12,296 nucleotides of DNA from Acidobacteriota bacterium (GCA_011523485.1 WTGR01000372.1:1-12296); one strand, 5' to 3'; shown: positions 1 through 7,924, counted from the first letter of the stretch. Notes: generated by a model not told the origin, from the sequence alone. A program made the numbers and translations.

Positions 1-818
<818 letters not shown>

Positions 819-835
819 CTATTGTACCGGCGCGC

Positions 836-1921
836 ATGTCCCCCACCGTGATCCGGGTCGCCACGGCGTCGCGCGCGTACCCCGTCCGCGTGGAGGCCGG
901 CCTGCTCGCCCGCCTCGACGTCCTGCTCGCCGAGGCGGGCGTGAGCGCGCAGCGTGTCGTCGTCTCGAGCCCCACGGTGTGGAAGGCGCACGGCGCGACC
1001 GTTTCACGGGCGCTCGGCGGTGCGGAGCACCTCCTGGTGCCCGACGGCGAGCGCTCCAAGACGGCGCTCACCGTCACCAGGATCTACGACGCGCTGATTC
1101 GCATGGCGGCCGACCGGAGCGTCACCATCGTGGCGATAGGCGGCGGCGTGATCGGGGATGTAGTCGGTTTTGCCGCGGCGACCTATCTGCGCGGCGTCGG
1201 GCTCGTGCACATCCCGACCACGTTGCTCGCGCAGGTGGACAGCTCGATCGGCGGCAAGGTCGGCATCAACCATGCGCTCGGCAAGAACCTGATCGGCTCG
1301 TTCCACCAGCCGCTCGCGGTCTTCGCCGATCCGGAGGTGCTCGGCACGCTCCCGCGGCGCGAGTTCCGGGCCGGACTCTACGAAGTGGTCAAGTACGGGA
1401 TGATCGCCGACCGCGGCCTGTTCGAGCGCGTGGGGCGCGACCTGCGCGCCATCGTCCGGCGCGATCAGGCGGCGCTGGCCCCGGTGATCGCGGACTCCTG
1501 CGGCATCAAGGCGCGGGTCGTGTCGGAGGACGAACGCGAGGGCGGCGTGCGCCGCATCCTGAACTTCGGGCACACGGCGGGCCACGCCATCGAGGCGGTC
1601 ACCCGGTACCGCCGCTTCCGGCACGGCGAGGCCGTCGCCTACGGCATGCTCGCGGTTGCCGATCTCGGTGTCCGGCGCGGCGTGTTCGCGGAAGCGGAGC
1701 GGTCGGCGCTCGCCGACCTCGTCGCCCGTCTCGGACCGCTGCCGTCCATCAGCGACCTCTCGGCGCAGGCGCTCGTCGAGGCGATGCGGCGCGACAAGAA
1801 GGTCCGGGCCGGGCGCCTGCACGTAGTGCTGCCGACCGCCATTGGCGCCACCCGGATCGTCGACGACGTCACCGACGAGGAGTTCGCCCTCTCGTTGCGC
1901 GCCATCGGCACGCGCGCCTGA
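836..1921 (+). CDS. aroB: 3-dehydroquinate synthase
   Basis: AroB converts DAHP to 3-dehydroquinate, the second step of the shikimate pathway, using NAD+ and a divalent metal in the cytoplasm. The 361-residue protein has the usual family length. Visible signatures are the NAD-binding GGGVIGD (102-108), PTTLLAQVDSSIGGK (127-141), GKNLIGSFHQP (149-159), and metal ligands that match the family: Glu183 in YEVVKYG, His246 in NFGHTAGHAIE and His263 in RHGEA. The ATG at 836 is chosen because the protein then aligns with the family N-terminus; no clear Shine-Dalgarno precedes it, and only a weak TATTGT lies about 15 bases upstream. In many bacteria aroB lies near pil genes. Here it instead points toward the end of the pil cluster and is not co-transcribed with it. 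Confidence 0.98.
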   Translation: MSPTVIRVATASRAYPVRVEAGLLARLDVLLAEAGVSAQRVVVSSPTVWKAHGATVSRALGGAEHLLVPDGERSKTALTVTRIYDALIRMAADRSVTIVAIGGGVIGDVVGFAAATYLRGVGLVHIPTTLLAQVDSSIGGKVGINHALGKNLIGSFHQPLAVFADPEVLGTLPRREFRAGLYEVVKYGMIADRGLFERVGRDLRAIVRRDQAALAPVIADSCGIKARVVSEDEREGGVRRILNFGHTAGHAIEAVTRYRRFRHGEAVAYGMLAVADLGVRRGVFAEAERSALADLVARLGPLPSISDLSAQALVEAMRRDKKVRAGRLHVVLPTAIGATRIVDDVTDEEFALSLRAIGTRA

Positions 1922-1927
1922 CAGTTT

Positions 1928-1971
1928 GCGCCGCAGGGAGTTTCGCGCCAGCAAACTCCCGACGCGACCGC
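1928..1971. repeat. Intergenic repeat, copy 1 (aroB/pilX convergent gap)
   Basis: This stretch aligns with 9287-9329 over about 43 bases, with roughly 35 identical positions and one single-base gap. The shared core includes GCGCCGC at the left and AACTCCCGA near the right. Both copies read the same way on the plus strand, and both lie just 3' of a minus-strand pilus gene (pilX here, pilA at the other copy). It overlaps the two hairpins of this gap. I read it as a dispersed non-coding element, not part of a gene. Confidence 0.5.
1936..1960. terminator. Hairpin in the convergent aroB/pilX gap, probable bidirectional terminator
   Basis: A perfect 8-bp stem, GGGAGTTT paired with AAACTCCC, encloses a 9-base loop. 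It lies 14 bases after the aroB stop and about 28 bases beyond the minus-strand pilX stop. There is no long T run on either side, so intrinsic termination would be atypical. An alternative pairing exists between AGTTTGC (1923-1929) and GCAAACT (1951-1957). The position between two convergent genes is the main reason for the call. Confidence 0.5.
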
Positions 1972-1980
1972 AAGGTCGCG
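1963..1980. terminator. Second hairpin with GCAA tetraloop in the aroB/pilX gap
   Basis: A perfect 7-bp stem, CGCGACC paired with GGTCGCG, closes a GCAA (GNRA-class) tetraloop on the plus strand. It lies only two bases after the first hairpin and 8 bases from the pilX stop. Together the two hairpins fill most of the 67-bp gap between convergent genes, as expected for a shared transcript end or an mRNA 3' stabiliser. No T tract follows. Confidence 0.45.
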
Positions 1981-1988
1981 CGCTTCCT

Positions 1989-2645
1989 TCACCGGACGAC
2001 GCTCCACGACGCCAGTCTCACGCGCGTCCGCATCGGCGCCGGCGGCGGCGGTGTCACGGCCTGGCGGACGAGCGTCGCCTGAACCGCCCGCCGCGCGCCG
2101 CGCGGCCCGAACGCCGCCGCGTGCGCGACGATCGCGTCGTTGCCGTCCAGTCCGGAATCGGGGTTCGGATCCGCCGCGTCGTCGGCGATCCAGACCGCCA
2201 CGAGCCAGGGACCATAACCTGCGGGCACGGGTGTCCACGCGCTGAAGCGGCCGTGCGCGAACAGCCTCCAGTCGAGCCCGCGTCCGGCCGAAGTCGCCCC
2301 GGCGCCATCCATCCGCAGTCCGGCCGCGATCGCGGCCAGGTCGATGCGCGCACCGTCCGGCATGACCGGAGCGAGCGTGGCGTCCCGGAACGCCGACCGC
2401 GTGGAGCCGTTCAGGGCCGTGCTCCAGTCCGGAAGGGAACCGAGCTCCGCCACCGCCAGGTCGAGCGCCGCTTCGGCCGCGTACAGCGCCTGCACGGCGC
2501 GCCGGTGGTTGACTCCCACCGCCGTCTCGATCATGGACAGCGGCGCCAGCACCCCGGCGAGGGCCACGAGCAGCAACGCGGCCATCAACGTCGCTATCAG
2601 GGCCATGCCCCGTTCTCCGCCGGCGCGGCCTGCGTCCCGAACCAT
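1989..2645 (-). CDS. PilX-like minor type IV pilin
   Basis: This is a 218-residue protein with a type III (prepilin) signal. The start at 2645 gives a leader ending in RAGGERG, the probable PilD cut after Gly13, then a hydrophobic helix beginning MALIATLMAALLLVALAGVL. Position 5 of the mature protein is Ala, not the usual Glu; this is typical of GspK/PilX-type minor pilins. Further on, QALYAAEAALDLAVAEL (around 53-69) matches the conserved region of PilX N-terminal domains. Such proteins are thought to sit in the priming complex at the pilus tip. The gene starts 11 bases after the pilW-like stop, with GGGGAGG in that gap. A later in-frame ATG at 2606 would remove the leader and is rejected. 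It is the last gene of the minus-strand cluster and converges on aroB. Confidence 0.8.
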   Translation of the reverse strand: MVRDAGRAGGERGMALIATLMAALLLVALAGVLAPLSMIETAVGVNHRRAVQALYAAEAALDLAVAELGSLPDWSTALNGSTRSAFRDATLAPVMPDGARIDLAAIAAGLRMDGAGATSAGRGLDWRLFAHGRFSAWTPVPAGYGPWLVAVWIADDAADPNPDSGLDGNDAIVAHAAAFGPRGARRAVQATLVRQAVTPPPPAPMRTRVRLASWSVVR

Positions 2646-2656
2646 GGCCTCCCCGT

Positions 2657-3661
2657 CTACCACCCGGCGAGGCTCCTGGGCGCGACGTCCACGCTGGCGA
2701 CGACGTCGCGGACAGCAGCATTGCGCACCGGCATCAAGGGCGATCCGGTTGCCGGGAGCCGGCGGGCCGCGTCCGCCGCGCGCAACGTCACCTCGACGCG
2801 CACCCGCCGGATCCGGAACAGATCGACGTCGAAGGGCATGCCGCCGGCGGCGCACGACGCGCCGTCGGAGAGGAGGGCGGGACTCAGCACCCCGACACCG
2901 GACGCGGGGGCTCCGGCCGCAACGGCGGCCGCCAGACAGGGCGCCGTCACCGCGGCGGGGCCGGCCGGCGGCGGCCGGGTCGGTTGCGCGACGCCGAAAT
3001 AGCGAACGGCGAAGTCGACGACCCCGTCGACGACCGGCAGATCGCTGCCCGCCCCGTTGTGCAGGCGAAGCTGCTCCGCATCGGCATCGTGGTAGTACCC
3101 GCGCACGAGGACCGGCACGATCAGCGAACCGGCGCCATGGAAGCCGCCCCCGCCCGCGAGACGCTCCAGAACCGCGTCGGCGCCCTCCAGATCGGTTACG
3201 CGATACAGGTCCGAACGGCCGGTCGCATCGTAGACGATGGCCAGGCCGCCGCTCCGTTCGGTCAGCCCGCACGGCAACGTGCACCCGGCGACCGGCAGCA
3301 GCCGGACACGCGCGGGGCTGCCCGCAAGGGGGACGGCGAGCCGGGCGCCCGATGCGCCGGGAACGGCGTACAGCACGGAAACCCGATCCGCACCGGCAGC
3401 CGGGTCGGCCGCCGCACCGCGCAGCCTCGGCGCAACCGCCGGGCGCAGGTGCGCGACGACGCCGTTCGCCCCGGGCAGCGGACCGCTCCCGGCCAGCAGA
3501 AGATGCCGGTGAATCTCCCCCAGCGTGGCGCGCTGGCGTTGATGCACGTCCGCCGTCAGCGACTGCACGGCCAATGCGCCGCCGGACGGATCGACCAGCG
3601 CGAACACTATCCCCAGCAACCCCAGAACGATGCCGACGGAAACGAGCAGCTCGATCAACAT
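2657..3661 (-). CDS. PilW-like minor type IV pilin with no visible leader peptide
   Basis: The 334-residue protein begins MLIELLVSVGIVLGLLGIVF, which is the N-terminal pilin helix (normally G|FTLIELLVS) without the leader, the cleavage Gly or the first mature residue. Reading upstream in frame gives only Asp-Arg-Thr before the TGA that ends the preceding pilV-like gene, so no earlier start is available. The remainder is a PilW-type large globular region (YDATGRSDLYRVTDLEGADAVLERL in the middle, VDVAPRSLAGW at the end). Cysteines include GCTLPCG and two later ones, so disulfides are possible. It lies between PilV-like and PilX-like genes, as in minor pilin operons. The family call rests on helix, size and order. 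How it would be processed without a leader is unclear; a sequence error is an alternative. Confidence 0.75.
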   Translation of the reverse strand: MLIELLVSVGIVLGLLGIVFALVDPSGGALAVQSLTADVHQRQRATLGEIHRHLLLAGSGPLPGANGVVAHLRPAVAPRLRGAAADPAAGADRVSVLYAVPGASGARLAVPLAGSPARVRLLPVAGCTLPCGLTERSGGLAIVYDATGRSDLYRVTDLEGADAVLERLAGGGGFHGAGSLIVPVLVRGYYHDADAEQLRLHNGAGSDLPVVDGVVDFAVRYFGVAQPTRPPPAGPAAVTAPCLAAAVAAGAPASGVGVLSPALLSDGASCAAGGMPFDVDLFRIRRVRVEVTLRAADAARRLPATGSPLMPVRNAAVRDVVASVDVAPRSLAGW

Positions 3662-3670
3662 GGTCCGATC

Positions 3671-4216
3671 TCAGCGGCGGACGCGCGCCGTGGCCAGCCA
3701 CGTCACGCCCGGATCGTTGGGCCGCGGATCGCGGGTCGCCGACGGCCCCCGCAAGCCGGTGGCGACTACCGCGACCTGCAGCAGCAGCGCATCGGAACCC
3801 GGCGCGGCGAGCGGGGTCACCGACCAGCGGCGAACGAACGCGGTGCCCGCCGGCGGCTGCGAACCCGTACCGAGCCACCGGCCGTCCCGGTCCAGATAGT
3901 CCACGTAGCCGTCGGCCGCGGGTCCGATGATCGGGCCGGACACCTGCAGGCCCCGGCCGCCCGGCGCCGGGGGATCGACGGCCAGGCTGGTCCGCTCGTC
4001 CGAGACCGGCTGCAGGTCGGCATCGAAGGTCCAGACGAGCGACTGCAACTGTTCGATCTTCTGCACCGCCAGGAACAGCGCCCGGCCCTGGACGCCGCTC
4101 GCCCGGACCGCCGCTCCGGTCAGCACGGCGACGTGCGCCACGCCCGCGGCGACCGCGACGACGATGGCGGCCGCCACCAGCGTTTCGATGAGCGCGTAGC
4201 CCGCGGATCGGGTCAC
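3671..4216 (-). CDS. PilV-like minor type IV pilin
   Basis: This 181-residue prepilin has a short leader MTRSAG, then YALIETLVAAAIVVAVAAG. Gly6 is the cleavage residue and Glu is at mature position 5, the standard PilD substrate pattern and the alanine-rich PilV-style helix. The globular part ends WLATARVRR. The start is GTG at 4216: it is the only start codon that keeps the leader, but no Shine-Dalgarno is visible before it. The stop is 9 bases before the pilW-like ATG and in the same frame. It is the first gene of the minor pilin group, after a 186-bp gap with a sigma-54-type promoter. PilV-type proteins are minor subunits needed for pilus assembly. An alternative label is type II secretion pseudopilin (GspI), but the surrounding pil genes favour the pilus. 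Confidence 0.8.
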   Translation of the reverse strand: MTRSAGYALIETLVAAAIVVAVAAGVAHVAVLTGAAVRASGVQGRALFLAVQKIEQLQSLVWTFDADLQPVSDERTSLAVDPPAPGGRGLQVSGPIIGPAADGYVDYLDRDGRWLGTGSQPPAGTAFVRRWSVTPLAAPGSDALLLQVAVVATGLRGPSATRDPRPNDPGVTWLATARVRR

Positions 4217-4228
4217 GGCCCGGAAGTA

Positions 4229-4245
4229 AGCAAACCGCTTGCCAG
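4229..4245 (-). promoter_or_regulatory. Sigma-54 (RpoN) -24/-12 promoter candidate before the minor pilin genes
   Basis: On the minus strand this reads CTGGCAAGCGGTTTGCT. It matches the sigma-54 consensus YTGGCACGNNNNTTGCW at all defined positions but one, and has the exact GG-N10-GC spacing. Sigma-54 control of pilin genes with PilR-type activators is known in several bacteria. The predicted transcript start is near 4218, only two bases before the GTG of the pilV-like gene, so the message would be almost leaderless. That geometry is the main doubt. Confidence 0.55.
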
Positions 4246-4260
4246 CGGCGTCCGCCCGCG

Positions 4261-4285
4261 AACTCGGGGCGACCGCGTGCGAGTT
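4261..4285. promoter_or_regulatory. Inverted repeat upstream of the sigma-54-like promoter
   Basis: AACTCG (4261-4266) and CGAGTT (4280-4285) form a perfect 6-bp inverted repeat with a 13-base spacer. It lies about 16 bases upstream of the -24 element. The arrangement resembles a dimeric activator or repressor site, but in such GC-rich DNA a 6-bp palindrome can arise by chance. A weak resemblance to the intergenic repeat (GCGAACTC plus GCGACCGC) was also seen. Confidence 0.25.
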
Positions 4286-4291
4286 GGCGGA

Positions 4292-4320
4292 AACGGCACG
4301 CCCGACCGGAACGGCACGCC
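4292..4320. repeat. Two direct copies of an 11-bp motif, possible activator sites
   Basis: AACGGCACGCC occurs exactly at 4292-4302 and again at 4310-4320, an 18-bp period (GGCGTGCCGTT on the minus strand). The pair lies about 75-100 bases upstream of the predicted sigma-54 start, the usual place for enhancer-binding-protein sites. The activator is not encoded in this window, so the link is inference from position. Confidence 0.4.
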
Positions 4321-4355
4321 GCAGAATCTGCCCCAGCGGCGCCGCGGGGGGCGAA

Positions 4356-4375
4356 CGGGCGTTTTCCGGCGCCCG
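4356..4375 (-). terminator. Hairpin 3' of pilD, weak terminator candidate
   Basis: CGGGCG (4356-4361) and CGCCCG (4370-4375) form a perfect 6-bp stem with an 8-base loop. It begins 27 bases after the pilD stop in the direction of transcription. No T run follows, so it could slow or protect the transcript end without strong termination. It supports a transcription-unit boundary between pilD and the minor pilins. Confidence 0.3.
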
Positions 4376-4402
4376 GACCGGACCAACGCCCCGGCGGGAG
4401 GC

Positions 4403-5203
4403 TCACGGGGAGCCGACGAGCCGGTCCAGCAGGCGCCCTGACGCGCCGAGGTACCAGTCGAGGAACCGCGCGCCGACCAGTGACGCGGCCACCGCCGCGA
4501 ACGCCAGGAAAGACCCCAGCGGCAAGGGATGCTGCCAGCCGAACCCGTTGAACCGCAGCATGCCGATGCCGACGGTCGCGCCGAGCAGCGACGCCCACGC
4601 CAGGGTCACGAACGCCAGCGGCCACCCCAGAAACGCGCCGATCATGGCGAGCATCTTGACATCCCCCAGGCCCAGCCCCTCACGGCCGCGGACGAGGAAG
4701 TAGCCCAGTGCGACAGCGAGCAGGGAGCCGCCGCCGCCGAGCGTCCCCAGCAGCGCATCGATCCAGCCCGGCTCCAGGAAAATCGAACAGAGGAGGCCGA
4801 CGACGATGCCGGGCAGCGTGATGACGTTCGGCAGCACCTGGTGCCGCAGGTCCACGACGAACAGGACGATCATGGCCGCCGTGAAGAGCAGGCGCGGCGC
4901 CAGCAGCGGCTGAAGCCCGAGAGCCTCGTACTGCGCCAGGAAGAGAACCGCGGTCCCGACCTCGACCAGCGGGTACAGCGGATCGATCGGCGCGCGACAG
5001 GCGCGGCACCGGCCGCGCAGCACGAGATACCCGAGTACGGGAACGTTGTCGAACCAGCGAATGGGCGCCCCGCACGCGGGACAGCGAGACGGCGGGACGA
5101 CCACCGACGCTCCGCGCGGCAGCCGGTGAATGCACACGTTGAGGAAGCTCCCGACGGCCAGCCCGGACAGCGCGATGAGCAACCCGGCCAGCGGATCGGT
5201 CAT
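4403..5203 (-). CDS. pilD: Prepilin peptidase / N-methyltransferase (A24 family)
   Basis: PilD cleaves the leader of prepilins on the cytoplasmic face of the inner membrane and N-methylates the new N-terminus. The 266-residue polytopic protein has the full architecture: GLAVGSFLNVCIHRLPRG near the N-terminus, a cytoplasmic zinc loop with CPAC (41-44) and CRAC (66-69), then the two catalytic aspartates, Asp118 in VVDLRHQVLPN and Asp181 in the GLGLGD-VKM motif. The ATG at 5203 overlaps the stop of the upstream TPR-like gene as ATGA, so the two are likely translationally coupled. Its substrates here would be the pilA, pilV-like and pilX-like products. It is complete and no key residue is missing. 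Confidence 0.97.
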   Translation of the reverse strand: MTDPLAGLLIALSGLAVGSFLNVCIHRLPRGASVVVPPSRCPACGAPIRWFDNVPVLGYLVLRGRCRACRAPIDPLYPLVEVGTAVLFLAQYEALGLQPLLAPRLLFTAAMIVLFVVDLRHQVLPNVITLPGIVVGLLCSIFLEPGWIDALLGTLGGGGSLLAVALGYFLVRGREGLGLGDVKMLAMIGAFLGWPLAFVTLAWASLLGATVGIGMLRFNGFGWQHPLPLGSFLAFAAVAASLVGARFLDWYLGASGRLLDRLVGSP

Positions 5204-6162
5204 CCTGCCGGCCGCACCGGGAGCGCGCCGCCGGCGGGCAGTGGATTCAACACCGACCGCGGCGACACCGTGACGGCGCCGAACGGCGTCAACTCGTAGG
5301 CCGTTCCGGTGGGATCCACCGGAACCGTGGACAGATCGCCGGCCGCCACGAGGTCCCGCCACGACCCGGGCGCCCTCCCCGTCCGTTCGCGGAAGCGGTC
5401 GACGGTCCGCTGGTAGCCATCCAATGCGTCCAGCGCCTCGATCTGCATGAGGCGTCGGGCCGCTTCCCCGCGCATCCAGGAATCGCCCGCGGCGTCGCGC
5501 ACGAGCCGCCACACCGCTCGCGCGCCGGCGCGGTCGCCTCCCTCGGTCATCGCCGTCGCGGCCACGAACCGGAGCCACCACGGCGCGCCGGGCATGTCCG
5601 CGGCGCGTTGGAACCACCGCGCGGCCTCACCGCGGTCCCGCAGCCACCAGTAGTGAATGAAGCCGATGTCCTGCAGGTACTGCCACCGATCCGGAACGCT
5701 TGCGAGTCCCTTCCGCAGCAGCGCGACGGCCAGATCCGGGCGCCCGGCGCCGCCCGGCGGCGGCTCGGCCAGAAACACCGCGCCCAACCGGTACGCCGCG
5801 TCGAACCGCGGGTCGAGGGTGGTCGCGACGTCCAGCAGCGGGTGCAGCAGAGCGTAGTCGCGCGCCGCGCCTCCGGACAGCCTGGTCCGCCCGTAGTGCT
5901 GCACGGCGCGAATCCAGTAGAGATCGGCCAGAACCGCCTCGAACGACAACGCGGTCCGCTGCACGAGCTCGGCCGGCGGCACGGACCGGACGCCGGGCGG
6001 GGCCGGACCGGCCGCGGTCGCGCGGTCGCGCGCCGCCTGCAACGCGGCTCCGAACATGACGAGCAGGACCGTTGCAACGACGGCCCCGCCGGTACGACCC
6101 CACCAGGGCAAGACCCTGCCGCCCCGGTCGAGAATGTTCACGCCTCCGCGCCGGCTGCTCAC
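5200..6162 (-). CDS. Membrane-anchored TPR-like protein of the pilus cluster
   Basis: I do not recognise a named gene. The 320-residue protein has one N-terminal membrane segment (about 25-42, VVATVLLVMFGAAL) and a body of helical repeats resembling TPRs (for example PDLAVALLRKGLASVPDRWQ and GEAARWFQRAADMPGAPWW). The C-terminal part (about 248-291: YQRTVDRFRERTGRAPGSW, then VPVDPTGTAYEL) resembles the C-terminal pattern of GspG-like pseudopilins. The start is placed at GTG 6162, which overlaps the permease stop as GTGA; a GTG at 6141 is the alternative, but GGAGG lies only one base before it. The gene overlaps pilD by 4 bases. Context suggests a periplasm-facing accessory factor working with the ABC pair or with pilus assembly; the role is unproven. 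Confidence 0.75.
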   Translation of the reverse strand: MSSRRGGVNILDRGGRVLPWWGRTGGAVVATVLLVMFGAALQAARDRATAAGPAPPGVRSVPPAELVQRTALSFEAVLADLYWIRAVQHYGRTRLSGGAARDYALLHPLLDVATTLDPRFDAAYRLGAVFLAEPPPGGAGRPDLAVALLRKGLASVPDRWQYLQDIGFIHYWWLRDRGEAARWFQRAADMPGAPWWLRFVAATAMTEGGDRAGARAVWRLVRDAAGDSWMRGEAARRLMQIEALDALDGYQRTVDRFRERTGRAPGSWRDLVAAGDLSTVPVDPTGTAYELTPFGAVTVSPRSVLNPLPAGGALPVRPAG

Positions 6163-6968
6163 AGCAGGTCGCGCCTCGTGAAGATCGCCAGCGCGGGAAC
6201 CAGGAAGGCCAGGATGTAGGCGGCGCCGGAGGCGGCGGTCAGCGCCATGTACCCGGCCGTCACCGGCTGCCCGTGGACGACCGCGGCCTTGACGTCGAAT
6301 GCCGCCAGATTCGGCAGCACATAGGACAGCCCGGCGGCGACCGACGTCACGAGCCGCGAATCGACGACCTCGCCGAGGTTCCGCAACTCCGCACCGAAGT
6401 GGCCGGCGACATAGAGCCCGCAGGTCGACACCGCGGCGAGCACGGGACTCGAGAACGTCGAGAGACAGAAGGCCGCGGCCCCGACGACCGCAAGCTGCAC
6501 GAAGATGAGGAGAACCGCCTTCAGCAGAGCCGGATCGGCGACGGGTACGGGCGCGACCGGGGCGAATGCCGGGACTCCTCGCCACCACGCGGCGGCGCCG
6601 AGCACCACGTACAGGGCAACCGTCATCACGGTCAGGGCCAGGGCCAGCGTCGCCGCGAGTCCGCAGTACTGCCCGAGGACGAACTCGTAGCGTCGAACGG
6701 GCTTCGAGAGCAGGGTGTCCACGGTGCGCTGCTCGACTTCGCGGGCGACGAGGCGGATACCGAGGAATACGACGACGAAGAGACCGCAGAGATTGCACGC
6801 GGCCAGGCCGAGGTCCTTGACCACCTTCACGTCCTGCCCCGGGGTGAGCCGCCCGGCAATCGGCGCAGCGACGGCCAGTCCGACAGCGAGCAGCATCGCT
6901 GCATGGATCACTCTGTTGCGTACCGCGTCCCGCAGGACTTGGCGGGCGATCGTGCAGATCACGCGCAT
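6159..6968 (-). CDS. ABC-2 type transporter permease (pilus-cluster ABC system)
   Basis: This is a 269-residue integral membrane protein with about six hydrophobic segments (roughly 20-38, 58-75, 102-124, 148-170, 173-190, 240-262). The stretch REVEQRTVDTLLSKPVRRYEF (about 76-96) is characteristic of ABC-2 permeases. It would form the membrane channel for the ATPase encoded just upstream. The ATG at 6968 lies inside the end of the ATPase gene (10-base overlap) with GAGG at a suitable distance. The location between pilA and pilD matches pilI of Myxococcus xanthus, where the pilGHI ABC system is linked to pilus biogenesis. Equivalence here rests on gene order and family only, and the substrate is unknown. 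Confidence 0.88.
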   Translation of the reverse strand: MRVICTIARQVLRDAVRNRVIHAAMLLAVGLAVAAPIAGRLTPGQDVKVVKDLGLAACNLCGLFVVVFLGIRLVAREVEQRTVDTLLSKPVRRYEFVLGQYCGLAATLALALTVMTVALYVVLGAAAWWRGVPAFAPVAPVPVADPALLKAVLLIFVQLAVVGAAAFCLSTFSSPVLAAVSTCGLYVAGHFGAELRNLGEVVDSRLVTSVAAGLSYVLPNLAAFDVKAAVVHGQPVTAGYMALTAASGAAYILAFLVPALAIFTRRDLL

Positions 6969-7924
6969 TCGGCCTCGTCGGCGGCGATCGCCGTTGCCGT
7001 TGCTTCCGCCACCCGCCTGAGAAAGTAGTCTTCCAGCGTCTCGCGCCGCGGATGGAGCGAGACGATCCGGACGCCCCGCTGCGCCAGTTCGGCCACCAGC
7101 GATTCCGGAGCGGGCTCGACGGGCAGTTCGAGCGCATAGCGGCCGTCCGCGATGCGCGTGACCCGCCGTCCGGCGGCGCCGCATACTTCCTGCACGGACT
7201 CACCGGGCCCGGCCGCGACCAGCTCCCAGCTCCGAACGCGCAGATCGAGATCCCCGACGCGGCCGGCGGCGGCCAATCGTCCCCGGTTCAGGATGGCGAC
7301 ATGACTGCAGACCGCCTCGGCGTCGTTCAGGATATGCGAGCTGAAGAACACCGTCCGCCCCTCGTTCCGCAGCGCGAGGACCAGATCCCGCACCTCGCGG
7401 CGCCCGAGCGGGTCGAGACCCGTCATCGGCTCGTCCAGAAAGACGACCTCCGGATCGTTGAGCAGCGCCTGTGCAATCCCGACGCGCTGCAACATGCCCC
7501 TCGAGTACGTTCGCAGCCGCCGCCGGCGCTCGGCTCCGATGCCGACCCGATCGAGCCCGCGTGCCGCGCGCCGGCGGCGCTCGGCGGCCGGGTATCCGAA
7601 CAAGCCCCCGACGTACTCCAGAAACTCCTCGGCCGTGCAGGAGTCGTGAAAGCGCACGGCCTCGGGCAGGAACCCGATGCGCCGCCGGACGCCCACGTCG
7701 CCGACCGGCCGGCCCAGGATTTCGGCGCCGCCGGACGTCGCATGCACGAGTTGCATCAGCAGCCTCAGCGTCGTCGTCTTGCCGGCGCCGTTCGGTCCCA
7801 GGTAGCCGAGCACCGCGCCGCGCGGGACATCCAGCGACACCGCGTCGAGGGCGCGATGAACCCGGGTTCGCCAGAACCCGGTGTGGAAGGTCTTCGAGAG
7901 CTCGCGGAGCCGAACCGCCGACAT
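6959..7924 (-). CDS. ABC transporter ATP-binding protein (pilus-cluster ABC system)
   Basis: The 321-residue cytoplasmic ATPase has all nucleotide-binding motifs: Walker [10 protein letters not shown] (43-51), FLPE in place of the Q-loop (85-88, common in ABC-2 exporters), signature YSRGM (140-144), Walker B VVFLDEP (160-166) and the switch histidine SSHIL (His197). The C-terminal tail of about 90 residues is of the kind often found in ABC-2 exporter ATPases. It should energise the overlapping downstream permease. The start is ATG at 7924, 38 bases after the VKOR-DsbA stop; no strong Shine-Dalgarno is visible. By position and family it resembles PilH of Myxococcus xanthus (an ABC ATPase required for pili, not the P. 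aeruginosa chemotaxis protein of the same name). Transport function is secure; the substrate is not known. Confidence 0.92.
   Translation of the reverse strand: MSAVRLRELSKTFHTGFWRTRVHRALDAVSLDVPRGAVLGYLGPNGAGKTTTLRLLMQLVHATSGGAEILGRPVGDVGVRRRIGFLPEAVRFHDSCTAEEFLEYVGGLFGYPAAERRRRAARGLDRVGIGAERRRRLRTYSRGMLQRVGIAQALLNDPEVVFLDEPMTGLDPLGRREVRDLVLALRNEGRTVFFSSHILNDAEAVCSHVAILNRGRLAAAGRVGDLDLRVRSWELVAAGPGESVQEVCGAAGRRVTRIADGRYALELPVEPAPESLVAELAQRGVRIVSLHPRRETLEDYFLRRVAEATATAIAADEAECA

Noticed and set aside
1920..1985. Peptide EFRASKLPTRP on the plus strand, similar to KLRASELPIRP near 9300
   Set aside because: The similarity follows from the DNA repeat. No start, ribosome site or conserved domain supports a real protein in either place.
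2606..2645. Alternative pilX start at ATG 2606
   Set aside because: It has GGAG at 8 bases, but it would begin exactly at the mature residue and lose the prepilin leader that the 2645 start provides.
1989..4625. A single 878-codon open frame on the minus strand
   Set aside because: Only the last 219 codons (pilX-like) look like protein. The rest is the arginine- and glycine-rich shadow of pilD, pilV and pilW in another frame, as expected at this GC content.
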